Source of the DNA: Sphingobacterium olei
GTDB taxonomy: Bacteria; Bacteroidota; Bacteroidia; Sphingobacteriales; Sphingobacteriaceae
NCBI RefSeq assembly: GCF_005048855.1
Contig: NZ_SUME01000006.1
Location: 62,001-126,000 of the forward strand
Length of the DNA: 64,000 nt
Direction of reading: 5' to 3'
Both the position numbers and the translations under genes were made by a program. Shown here in pieces: positions 38,101 to 45,391 of this stretch (its first letter is position 1; each line of letters starts with the position of its first letter). Below the pieces are notes generated by a model. It was given only the letters and a program-made list of their open reading frames with translations, was not told the DNA's origin and did no database searches.

Positions 38101-38191
38101 GCTCTTGCTGCGCCTGTGCCTGGGAAAGACCAGCCGCCAATAGTGCAAAAAACAACACATTTTTTTTCAATTGATACGGTTTGTTAAACAT
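35165..38191 (-). CDS. SusC-like TonB-dependent transporter without STN domain (PUL3)
   Basis: 1008 residues; signal peptide ending LSQAQAQ. The mature protein begins directly with the carboxypeptidase-like domain VKGATQDETGKFLSGVSIKAVHGG. The plug signature TALDEVVVGYGRVARKDLTSSITTI and the core MLQGKVPGLTISTNNSNPNARASVSLRGASTL follow, and the barrel ends FMFGLNFNL. Although the genes upstream encode an ECF sigma factor and a FecR protein, the signalling STN domain found in the PUL1 SusC is absent. It pairs with the SusD encoded 15 nt downstream. Confidence 0.95.
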   Translation of the reverse strand: MFNKPYQLKKNVLFFALLAAGLSQAQAQQEQVKGATQDETGKFLSGVSIKAVHGGSGKTFTTSSSEKGLFSFKNLPEGGPYQFIFSYVGFQPDTLSGYSIHEASPLALSVKLRTANTALDEVVVGYGRVARKDLTSSITTIKAEDANVGVFSSPAQMLQGKVPGLTISTNNSNPNARASVSLRGASTLRSGEAMEPYYVIDGVPGASLTLVAPDDIASIDILRDASATAIYGSKAANGVIIVTTKRGKSGQTSINYNGYLAVDNVTKRYEMMTGDQYRNFVNDNNFSMEPTDDLGANTDWQREVERTGISNNHNISLLGGTDKTQYSASLNTLKNNGVIKGTDMGRQIGRGFVQTKALNDRLTASFNVNTSITKQNDVLALGDGLSVYDAMYYYLPVSPVRTETGAWFEKTDRSQYVNPLSLIEENTNFSKTKVIQAHAKVGYEILPSLTYNIDLSMQNRQYINSQYNTALSMAARNQNGKSIRAAVEDERQVMEMNLTYDKTFGGLHKVSALAGYSWEENNNNDGFQLTTSDYYDDGLSYYNPGMANVVDLLGFGNYYLSTLRMISVYGRLNYAYDSKYLFQATVRRDGSSAFGANNQWATFPSISAAWRLSEEPLIREMGFFDDLKLRAGYGVSGNSMGFDVFTSRQVYGATSSFYTNAFGNDLRTLAALRNSNPDLRWERTGMLNLGLDFAFLNNRLSGTLEFYDKNTTDLIYDYAVSTTKYLYGSLTANVGEISNKGVELTLNATPVKSATFTWNTGVVASHNKNIVTRITNQEFSTGYVDLADLGGAGQSNAFQQRLMEGAPIGQFYTWEWAGYNEEGISTFHVHDQQTGERTGETTITPLHKDRAITGSAQPKLTLGWNNNFTYQNFALTGMFQGVFGHKIMNGTRARHSNVVGNAGQKNLLASVVDTELATDINAHYLSDRYLESGNHLRLANLSLSYSFSNLGSQFKNVRLYATMNNVFVLTNYKGIDPEVNLGGLTPGVDNRQTYPRTRTFMFGLNFNL

Positions 38192-38202
38192 GATCGTTTT
38201 AC

Positions 38203-39315
38203 TTATAGGTTTTCATTTTTATGTTCTTCTTTTGTGCCTTTGTCCTGACTATAGATGGTATAAGATCCATCGGTTTCTGTGACATAACGCAAATTGTTTA
38301 TGAGACAGATCACCGCGAGGACCTCTTCTAAAGTTTCACGCTGTGGGTCGATATTGCCCGTGTATAGGATTTTTGAGATTCCTTGTTCTCCTATTTTTAT
38401 AGGGGTATTGTATGCTGTCGTCAAGGCTACAAAAACATTCGGTAACGGAATATTGTCCATTTGAAGCAGGGTGACCGTGTTCTTCTCGATGGTAGGTGTA
38501 GGTGGAAGAGTTGTTTTTTTAGCGTGGCCACGCTTATGTTCTATGATACGCATATTTGTATCAAAGGAAAGACGCTCGCCGGAGTTGTTTAAAAAGACGT
38601 TCTCGAATGCGGGAATGGCTGCAAGGGAAGCGACTACGACTTTTCCGGTGTGGAGCTGAACAGATGTATACCTAGAGTTGGTACGTGTATCAATGGTGAA
38701 TGATGTACCTAAGGCTGTGGTCTTCGTCTCGCCAGTGTAAACACTGAAAGGTCGATCGGCGTCTTTTGTGACGGAGAAATAGGCTTTACCGTCTAAATAG
38801 ATTTCGCGGCTGTCGCCCGGAAAATTTCGCAGATATCGTACGGTAGTTTGTGCAAAGAGTTTGATTGTTGACTGGTCAGGTAGTGTGAGTGTCTGAATGC
38901 CTTGTTTGTCGTTTGTTACTGAAATCCAGCTACTATCTTGGACAGGTTTTTCATGCTGTTCTACATACGAAGGTATTACAGCATCTGGGTTTGGTGTGAC
39001 CCAGCGCCAAAGATTGAACGACAGCAGCACTAAAATAACTGCTGCGGCTGTGTAACGCGTGAAACGTTGGAGGCTATGGCTGCGACGTTCGTTGCGTTCT
39101 TGTTGTTCTGTTTCTTTGTGGATCTCCTCTTCAATGTGCTTGGCCATCTTTGCAGAGGGGATGTGATCATGCAGGGGATTACCTTCAAAGAGCTGCCAAT
39201 CCTTGTCGGGGAAAATATCTTCAATAATAGACGGGGCTTCCCATATTTTTTTTCGTACCTGATGCTGCTCTAGACGATCATCTTGATCGTTTCGTTTATT
39301 TTTTCCGAACTTCAT
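38203..39315 (-). CDS. FecR-family anti-sigma factor (PUL3)
   Basis: 370 residues. A long polar N-terminal region of about 85 residues contains IWEAPSIIEDIFPDKDWQLFEGNPLHDHIP. One transmembrane helix (about 91-108) follows, then the periplasmic FecR domain (QTLTLPDQSTIKLFAQTTVRYLRNF, REIYLDGKAYFSVTKDADRPFSVYTGETKTTALGTSFTI). The DUF4974-type C-terminus has IPLPNVFVALTTAYNTPIKIG. It sits between the sigma factor gene and susC. The N-terminal region differs from the PUL1 FecR, as expected if each recognises only its own sigma factor. Confidence 0.9.
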   Translation of the reverse strand: MKFGKNKRNDQDDRLEQHQVRKKIWEAPSIIEDIFPDKDWQLFEGNPLHDHIPSAKMAKHIEEEIHKETEQQERNERRSHSLQRFTRYTAAAVILVLLSFNLWRWVTPNPDAVIPSYVEQHEKPVQDSSWISVTNDKQGIQTLTLPDQSTIKLFAQTTVRYLRNFPGDSREIYLDGKAYFSVTKDADRPFSVYTGETKTTALGTSFTIDTRTNSRYTSVQLHTGKVVVASLAAIPAFENVFLNNSGERLSFDTNMRIIEHKRGHAKKTTLPPTPTIEKNTVTLLQMDNIPLPNVFVALTTAYNTPIKIGEQGISKILYTGNIDPQRETLEEVLAVICLINNLRYVTETDGSYTIYSQDKGTKEEHKNENL

Positions 39316-39387
39316 ACTTATATTACGTGGCTCGGAAGGGGATCCCTAGTTGCTTAACAATTATTTAATATTAGAGGAGGGTGATAA

Positions 39388-39912
39388 TTAGAGCATAATG
39401 GAATAGAGGTGCTGTTTGAGCTGTAACAAAGCCTTGCCAATATGTTGTTCTACGGTTTTTGTTGAGATCGAGAGCTGCTGGGAGATTTCTTTATGGGTGA
39501 GCCCACGCTTTCTGCTAAGTTCGAAAACGAGGCGGCGTGTTCTGGGCATGTTCTGGATATCTTGCTCCATCAGTCGTAATAGATCTTTACTTTCAATGGT
39601 GTCGATTAGGCTGTCGGTAAATGGTGTAGCGGCCGACTCGCCTTCATATTTGAAACGAGTAGCTTCTTTTCGAAGCAGATCGATCATGACCTGGCGTGCC
39701 ATACCAAAAAGTTGAACGTTGACGTGTAGCTGTTCGCTCAAATTGTTTCGTTGTTTCCATAATTTAATAAAGGTGAGCTGGGTTACTTCTTCAGCAATAT
39801 AGTCGGATTGCGTTCGCTGTAGAATAAAGCCATAAATTTGATGATGATACTGCTCATACACTCGGCTAAAAATTTCATGGTTATCCGCCTTTATTGCTTT
39901 GATATGCTCCAT
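39388..39912 (-). CDS. ECF RNA polymerase sigma factor (PUL3)
   Basis: The start at 39912 (MEHIKAIKADNHEIFSRVYEQ) gives 174 residues. The open frame continues 93 codons upstream but that part has no sigma-factor character and runs into the divergent SusD fragment. Region 2 is EIFSRVYEQYHHQIYGFILQRT with EEVTQLTFIKLWKQRN. Region 4 is MPRTRRLVFELSRKRGLTHKEISQQLSISTKTVEQHIGKALLQLK. It should control PUL3 with the FecR protein encoded next to it, and may originally also have controlled the now-broken divergent locus. Confidence 0.93.
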   Translation of the reverse strand: MEHIKAIKADNHEIFSRVYEQYHHQIYGFILQRTQSDYIAEEVTQLTFIKLWKQRNNLSEQLHVNVQLFGMARQVMIDLLRKEATRFKYEGESAATPFTDSLIDTIESKDLLRLMEQDIQNMPRTRRLVFELSRKRGLTHKEISQQLSISTKTVEQHIGKALLQLKQHLYSIML

Positions 39913-40130
39913 ACTTAGAGCAAAGGTAAAATGCCGCTTGGATATATCTGTTAAGCGAATGTTATGGTTGTATGAACTTTCTCCTATTTCCTGAAATGCG
40001 TTTGAAAGACCTTGAACAATTGTAATAAAATCTCTGAAAACGGTTTCAAGATCCCACTCATGATCTATTACCGCGGGAGCAGATTGCTCAGGTATTTGGT
40101 CAAAATCTGAACCACAGAGAAGCTTCGCTG

Positions 40131-40853
40131 GTGTATGTTCGAGACGAAGTGACAGGTGGCAATGACAACCTGCCCGGCGGAGGACCGACATGGATTAGCA
40201 GCGTGTTTAATTCTCGGGTCTACGAGCTTTCCGGAGGAGAGATGATCAGATCTGTCGAGTATGGTGGTGAATCGCTTGGGTGGTCTTTCCCTAACGATTA
40301 CCTGCGATCCCTTTACGATGAAGAAAATGATCTGAGATTTCGTACTTACTACTACCCTCTACAGTTGATCGTTAATAATCCTAGCTCACCAAATTTTGGA
40401 AAGCCACTGGCTGCTGATCGCTATGATGATGCCTATAGACGATATCATTGGAGCTTGAAGAAATATCACGATGATGAAAAACGGATCGGTACACTCAACA
40501 GTTACAAGGATCATATATTTTATCGATATGCCGAAACCCTGTTGTTAGGTGCGGAGGCTGCTTGGAGAGTGGGAGATTTGGATAAGGCATTAGAATATAT
40601 TAATAGCGTGCGTACCCGAGCCGGACTGAACGGTTTTGCTTCGTTCGACTTAGAGAGCTATCTAGAGGAATCTGCTCGTGAACTGGCCTTTGAGAATGAA
40701 AGGTGGTTTTTACTAAAGCGATTGGGAATCTTGGTAGATCGGGTCAATAAATATTATGAGATGGGTTCCAACTCAGGCAATAAGGCTATTTATCCTATGG
40801 CAGAACATATGGTAAATATGCCGATAAGCCAGAATCACTCGCGCCAATGCTGA
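40131..40853 (+). pseudogene. SusD C-terminal fragment, both ends lost
   Basis: The reading frame is open from about 40038; SusD-like sequence is recognisable from about 40113 (NHREASLVYVRDEVTGG) onward. It covers only the second half of a SusD: NLPGGGPTWISSVFN, then KDHIFYRYAETLLLGAEAAWRVGDLDKALEYINSVRTRAG and ARELAFENERWFLLKRLGILVD, through the near-terminal VNMPISQN. The usual N-terminal lipobox and first TPR helices are missing. The last residues HSRQC are non-homologous: at about 40821-40834 the sequence joins, in another frame, the tail of a different gene. It is closest in style to the PUL1 SusD. Confidence 0.85.
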
Positions 40854-41116
40854 TCCGTATTCGAAGCTCTGGGGGTGGAAATGCCATATTTGAATTTACG
40901 GCTTCGGGCGAAGAGTATGGATTTAAACGAGACGGGAATTGGCATCTTATATCTATTCCCGTTGCGCATATTAAACAAAAGGATCAAAATATTAACCTCG
41001 CACAGATCACAGAATTCATCTTGTTCAGAAGCGGCTCGGGGGATGTCCGTACGTTTGATAATTATTCCTTTTATGTCGATCACGTATTTGTGTCCGAGAA
41101 AATGGAGGAAAAATAA
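40823..41116 (+). pseudogene. C-terminal tail of a PUL surface protein, fused out of frame to the SusD fragment
   Basis: In the frame used from 40823 the sequence reads DKPESLAPMLIRIRSSGGG, then IFEFTASGEEYGFKRDGNWHLISIPVAH and ITEFILFRSGSGDVRTFDNYSFYVDHVFVSEKMEEK with a normal stop. It looks like the last beta-sandwich domain of a surface glycan-binding lipoprotein of the kind encoded just after susD. The first Met in frame is 40847, with no signal peptide. It is best explained as the downstream boundary of an internal deletion that removed the SusD end and most of the next gene. Confidence 0.65.
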
Positions 41117-41182
41117 ATGGATCTTTCTCGCTAGCGTTTAAGTTTTAGCGATAAGTCGCACCTTAAAAAGTATCTTATATAA

Positions 41183-41209
41183 AAAATCCCGGGTATTACT
41201 CGGGATTTT
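41183..41209. terminator. Terminator hairpin between the PUL scar and GH29
   Basis: AAAATCCCG (41183-41191), 9-nt loop, CGGGATTTT (41201-41209). A-rich and T-rich flanks make it usable from both converging sides. Confidence 0.8.
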
Positions 41210-41253
41210 AATCTTTATAGCAGGTTGTGGTTGTCCGATCCTCACAGTGTAGA

Positions 41254-42663
41254 TTACCTTCTCTCCTGATAAACGCCTACTTCTGATAGAACAGCGGGCT
41301 TGTTGCCGGGAGTGATCGTTAACCGTATTTTTTGTCCGCTAACGCTTTCAAACCGAAAGATTTTAATTCGCCCCTGTGTGGTAGGGGTAGCAGAAATCGT
41401 TTCCCAGTTTCCATCTTTAAGATATGTTAATTGATAAGCCGAAGGCCTATCTTTGCCTTCGGTAATGACAACCGTATTGAAAGGTATAGATCGAGCAAAG
41501 GTCAGTTCATACCAAGGCTTACTAACGACGGAATTGGATATCCAGGCCGAACCAAAGTTGTCGTCGTTGGCAAAATCCATGATGTTCATATCGTCGCTCC
41601 AACTGCTATTGCTCACCACGTGTTTCGCCAGATTGCTGGACACGATTGGATAGGCGTAGTCTGGAAGCTTCTGATATGTTGTTGATGCACTATACACTTT
41701 CCCCATTTCTTGTAGGGCCTCTAAGGCGTTTTGATCCATAAGGCCATCTTTATTCGGCGCGACGTTCAGCATAAAATTGCAGTAGGCCTGATTGTAGGGA
41801 ATGACAAAATCTTGAATAAGTTGTTGGGGATCTTTGACTGGCGTAGTGGGAAAGGAGGTTTTCCAGAACCAGTTCTGCTGTAAGGGTAGGCATGCCATGG
41901 CGGGCAATTTATTGTGCTCTTTGGAGATAAATTGACCTGCTCCTTGCTCATACGATTTGATATCGGTGTAAAATAGGGCATCGCCGGGATATTTCGCCGA
42001 ATTGAGGTCCATGACCAAGCAATTAGGTTGGAGCGATTTCACAAGAAAGTAGATGTCGTCAAATGGAATGTCGTCGTAAGAGATGCGCGACCAAGGAGCA
42101 TCCCAGCCGTCAATAACCAATGCATCAATAGTTCCATATTGCGTCAGTAATTCGCGCAATTGTTCTTTGATCAGTTCAATATGTTCGTTGGTGATCTGAT
42201 TCGGACGTATACCTTGATGCGTGTCGAGTATCGAATAGTATAACATGACACGTAGATCGTTTTTCCGAAAGGCATCCACGAATTCTTTCACGACGTCGCG
42301 TCCTAAAGGTGTATTCATCACATTGTAATCCGTTGTTTTGGTATCCCAGATCGGAAATCCGCTATGGTGTTTGGTGGTGAGACAACCGTAGGTCATGTGC
42401 GCTGATTTTGCGGCTATGGCCCATTGGTTAGGATCAAGTTTCGGGGAATCAAATAGGGATAGCGATGCGTTGGGATCGGACCAATCCTGGTCCATAAAGG
42501 TAGGCATACCGTAATGGATAAACATGCCGAAACCGAGGTTGACAAAATCGAGTTGGTTTTTCCGAAGCAAAGCTTCCGTCGCTTGTTGCTGACCATATAC
42601 GCTACCTAAGACGAAGACCTGCAACAGAACCGTGGAGCAGAGTAGAAAATAGATTTTCTTCAT
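41254..42663 (-). CDS. GH29 alpha-L-fucosidase with C-terminal F5/8-like domain
   Basis: 469 residues; signal peptide ending GSVYGQ. GH29 features are FGMFIHYGMPTFMDQDW, CLTTKHHSGFPIWDTKTTDYNV (the fucose-contacting HH pair at about 99-100), GRDVVKEFVDAFRKNDLRVMLYYSILD, and the predicted nucleophile Asp185 in IDALVIDGWD. A C-terminal discoidin-like domain (about 350-469: NDDNFGSAWISNSVVSKPWYELTFARSIPFNTVVI) probably binds carbohydrate. It is likely exported to the periplasm to release terminal alpha-L-fucose. The gene is divergent from the two-component system, with the tandem 11-mer array in between. Confidence 0.9.
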   Translation of the reverse strand: MKKIYFLLCSTVLLQVFVLGSVYGQQQATEALLRKNQLDFVNLGFGMFIHYGMPTFMDQDWSDPNASLSLFDSPKLDPNQWAIAAKSAHMTYGCLTTKHHSGFPIWDTKTTDYNVMNTPLGRDVVKEFVDAFRKNDLRVMLYYSILDTHQGIRPNQITNEHIELIKEQLRELLTQYGTIDALVIDGWDAPWSRISYDDIPFDDIYFLVKSLQPNCLVMDLNSAKYPGDALFYTDIKSYEQGAGQFISKEHNKLPAMACLPLQQNWFWKTSFPTTPVKDPQQLIQDFVIPYNQAYCNFMLNVAPNKDGLMDQNALEALQEMGKVYSASTTYQKLPDYAYPIVSSNLAKHVVSNSSWSDDMNIMDFANDDNFGSAWISNSVVSKPWYELTFARSIPFNTVVITEGKDRPSAYQLTYLKDGNWETISATPTTQGRIKIFRFESVSGQKIRLTITPGNKPAVLSEVGVYQERR

Positions 42664-42719
42664 AATTTGCTTATATTAAAATGATAGATACAAACATACA
42701 TCGAAAGTACGGAGTTGAA

Positions 42720-42774
42720 GCCTAACGAAAACCTAAATAATGCTTAACAAAAGCCTAATGAAAGCACAATGAAA
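42720..42774. repeat. Five tandem 11-bp repeats upstream of the two-component system
   Basis: GCCTAACGAAA, ACCTAAATAAT, GCTTAACAAAA, GCCTAATGAAA and GCACAATGAAA follow one another without gaps from 42720 to 42774, consensus GCCTAAYGAAA. One helical turn per repeat is the spacing used by OmpR/PhoB-type response regulators. It lies 22 bp before the kinase start and 57 bp from the fucosidase start. Confidence 0.75.
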
Positions 42775-42798
42775 CAAAATTAATAGTAGCTTTAAATG

Positions 42799-44187
42799 AT
42801 GAAGATCCAAGCCAATCCGATTTTTTATAAAAGGGTTTTAATAATCAGTATGCTGGCGTTGATTGCCTTGTTAACGGTATTGGTCTATAATACCTATAAG
42901 CTAAAGGACGACAACCTGATATTTGTACACAAACAAAAGATCGTCACGGCGTACGGTAATTCTGTAAAAAGCGATAAATTATTTCCGGGTGGAGACATGA
43001 TATTTCACGAGGTTTTAGCGCACACACTGCCTGACTTGATTGCTATTCGTGACAGCGCTACATTTTATCGGGAGGGCAACATACTTGTACAGCAACTGTT
43101 GGATAGATTACGCGAAAGTAGTCCGATGGATAGTTTGTTTGAGCAGATCGTGGAAGATAATGATCTCGAAAGTAATCTGCTGTACCAGCTTTCGTTGGAT
43201 AGGTTTGAGGTGGTTAGAGCTGGTGAGTGGAGTACGATTTTTGGTTCAGGGAGAAGGCGATCCAGTGCAGTCATTTCAGGCAAACTTACCCAAATACACG
43301 ACAATAATAGGATACTGGAGCTTTCGATCAATGATCACCAGGGAGCAGACTATCGTTTCACCTATAGTTTATATGTCGATTCTCCCAATAGGTTATGGAG
43401 AGTTTTATCGGCTATGGCGCCTGTCTTTTCTGCTTCATTTATCTGCGTGGTCATCATGATTGTTATCAGTTATGCGACGTTTCGGAATTGGGTAAACGAG
43501 CGGAAGGAGGCGCAGCTTAAAACTGATTTTTTGCAACATATCCGGCACGAATTTAATACGCCTATCACAACCATTTTGATATCGGCGAGTAACCTAAAAG
43601 AAGCGGATAAGCTCTCTATTTCAGATATCCGGGAAATGGGACACATTATCGAACGGCATGCAAAGCGACTCAAAGCTTATGTAAAACAAAGTATTGATTC
43701 AGTGATGCTGGAAGACCAAAATCCGGATCTCGAATTACAGGATCTTAATCAGCTCACAGCGGTTTACCTGCGGGATATTGCCCTGGGCATGGCCGATCAG
43801 ATAACGATAAGCTATGACCCGCATCAGCAACCCATCTACGCTGATGTGGATCCGATGCTCTACTTTCCGATATTGAATAATCTGGTAGAGAATGCGACGA
43901 AGTTCAATCTGTCGGAAGACAAAAACATTAATTTTCGATGGGAGAAGCTCAATGAAGAATGGATGCGGTTATCCATAGCAGATAATGGAATGGGAATATC
44001 TGAAGAAGATAGATCGAAAATATTTGATAAATTTTATCGATCAACTACGAAGCAGGGTGGAGCAGGACTGGGCCTGGGACTGTATTATGTAATGGTGTGC
44101 GCTGAAAAAATGGGTTGGATCGTCCGTTTAGACGGAACAACGGAAATAGGTGCCCGTTTTGAAATAGATATTCCACTAGAAAACTGA
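42799..44187 (+). CDS. Sensor histidine kinase
   Basis: 462 residues from the second of two adjacent ATGs. There are two transmembrane helices (about 12-30 and 205-227) flanking a periplasmic sensor domain of about 170 residues with no recognisable fold. The HisKA H-box is LKTDFLQHIRHEFNTPITTI (phospho-acceptor near residue 250). The ATP-binding N-box is NNLVENATKFN and the G boxes are DNGMGISEEDRSKIFDKFYR and GAGLGLGLYYV. There is no HAMP domain between the second helix and the H-box. It is coupled to the response regulator one base downstream. The stimulus is unknown; a fucosidase gene diverges from it. Confidence 0.93.
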   Translation: MKIQANPIFYKRVLIISMLALIALLTVLVYNTYKLKDDNLIFVHKQKIVTAYGNSVKSDKLFPGGDMIFHEVLAHTLPDLIAIRDSATFYREGNILVQQLLDRLRESSPMDSLFEQIVEDNDLESNLLYQLSLDRFEVVRAGEWSTIFGSGRRRSSAVISGKLTQIHDNNRILELSINDHQGADYRFTYSLYVDSPNRLWRVLSAMAPVFSASFICVVIMIVISYATFRNWVNERKEAQLKTDFLQHIRHEFNTPITTILISASNLKEADKLSISDIREMGHIIERHAKRLKAYVKQSIDSVMLEDQNPDLELQDLNQLTAVYLRDIALGMADQITISYDPHQQPIYADVDPMLYFPILNNLVENATKFNLSEDKNINFRWEKLNEEWMRLSIADNGMGISEEDRSKIFDKFYRSTTKQGGAGLGLGLYYVMVCAEKMGWIVRLDGTTEIGARFEIDIPLEN

Positions 44188-44188
44188 T

Positions 44189-44893
44189 ATGGACAGCATG
44201 ATAGATATATTACTCATCGAAGACGAACCCGATCTAGGGGCACTCTTGTCACTATATCTGCAGAATAAAGGTTTTCGGGTTTCTTGGAAGCTGACAGCAG
44301 AAAGTGCCCTGCAGGAATTTGCCGCTATCTCATGCCGGTTGGTCATTATTGATGTTCAGCTGCCTGACGGGGATGGTTTTTCTGTAGCGCGGCGAGTAAA
44401 AGAGCGCGTTCCGCTTCAGCCCATATTTTTTTTAACAGCGCTTGGAGGTAAGGAGAATAGAAAGAAGGGATTGGAACTGGGAGCTTTCGATTATATTGAA
44501 AAGCCATTTGAGATGGACGAATTGATGCTTAAGATCATGAACGTCATCCATTTTTCCGCGACAAAAGATGCAGCCCCGTCTGTGAAGACGAGCATACACC
44601 TCGGGGAGATTGTAGTTGATCCCGATCGATTGTTCCTGACATATCCAAATGGAGAGAAAAAGAACATGACGCTGCGTGAAGCAGAAATACTGACATATTT
44701 ATTAGAACATAAAAACGAGCTGGTATTGAAGAAGGACCTCTTGCTGCGATTTTGGGGGAATACAGATTATTTTAACGGAAAAAGTTTAGAAGTGTTTATC
44801 TCCAGGATAAGAAAACTGCTTAAAGCGGATCCGACGGTAGTGATTGAAAGTATCTATGGTGCCGGCTATATCTTGAATGTAAACAAGAATTAG
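44189..44893 (+). CDS. OmpR-family response regulator
   Basis: 234 residues. The receiver domain has the acidic pair in LLIEDEPDLG, phospho-acceptor Asp55 in LVIIDVQLPDGDG, the Thr in FFLTALGG and the Lys in YIEKPFEMDEL. A winged-helix Trans_reg_C domain follows (MTLREAEILTYLLEHKNELVLKKDLLLRFWGN ... GKSLEVFISRIRKLLKADPTVVIESIYGAGYIL). Partner of the upstream kinase, with a 1-nt gap between the genes. The tandem 11-mers ahead of the kinase gene are its most plausible binding site. Confidence 0.95.
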   Translation: MDSMIDILLIEDEPDLGALLSLYLQNKGFRVSWKLTAESALQEFAAISCRLVIIDVQLPDGDGFSVARRVKERVPLQPIFFLTALGGKENRKKGLELGAFDYIEKPFEMDELMLKIMNVIHFSATKDAAPSVKTSIHLGEIVVDPDRLFLTYPNGEKKNMTLREAEILTYLLEHKNELVLKKDLLLRFWGNTDYFNGKSLEVFISRIRKLLKADPTVVIESIYGAGYILNVNKN

Positions 44894-44966
44894 AAGAAAT
44901 TCCTTAAACGATTTTGTATTATTGTTGTTAATTAACTAACAGATAAACTCAACTTAAATAAGATAT

Positions 44967-45203
44967 ATGGACTTCAATAGAAAATTTCAACACAATGTAG
45001 ATGGAAGGACAATCACATTCGACGTAACCTACGATCCAAAAACTCATTTTTTTACCGTATTGGAATCGGGACAACAGGAAAGGTATCACTTAAAATTTGA
45101 TATGAATACCCGTATATGGCGGACGGAAGATGGCCCCAAGCCACAAATTGCAGTCGAAGAGCTTGCTACGCTTGTACAGAAAAGTTTCGGACATTTCATG
45201 TAG
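44967..45203 (+). CDS. Small conserved-looking hypothetical protein
   Basis: 78 residues, no signal peptide or membrane segment. The sequence alternates short beta-strand-like stretches (GRTITFDVTYDPKTHFFTVLES, RYHLKFDMNTRIWRTEDG) and ends in a helix (AVEELATLVQKSFGHFM), which suggests a small alpha/beta fold. The codon pattern resembles the neighbours. I do not recognise the family. It follows the response regulator by 73 nt on the same strand. Confidence 0.6.
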   Translation: MDFNRKFQHNVDGRTITFDVTYDPKTHFFTVLESGQQERYHLKFDMNTRIWRTEDGPKPQIAVEELATLVQKSFGHFM

Positions 45204-45302
45204 TCCGTTTGATAAGGCCGCTTTTTGAACAATCCAGAATGTTAACATTAACGACAAAAGGAATCCGGAAAGCTATTTCATAAAACATCGGAAGTAAACT
45301 GT

Positions 45303-45332
45303 TTTGTTTTTGAAAATTATTCTCTATTTTTG
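45303..45332 (+). promoter_or_regulatory. Predicted Bacteroidota promoter for the 369-residue exported protein
   Basis: TTTG at 45303-45306, 18-nt spacer, TATTTTTG at 45325-45332, matching TTTG-N19-TAnnTTTG within one base of spacing. The coding start is at 45392. Confidence 0.55.
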
Positions 45333-45391
45333 ATTCACCGATAGGAAATAGTTAAATAAACAAAACGCCTTAACCAATTGTTATAATTATT

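Noticed and set aside
39913..40191. Extended N-terminus of the PUL3 sigma factor
   Set aside because: The extra residues are not sigma-like and overlap the divergent SusD fragment; the ATG at 39912 starts right at region 2.
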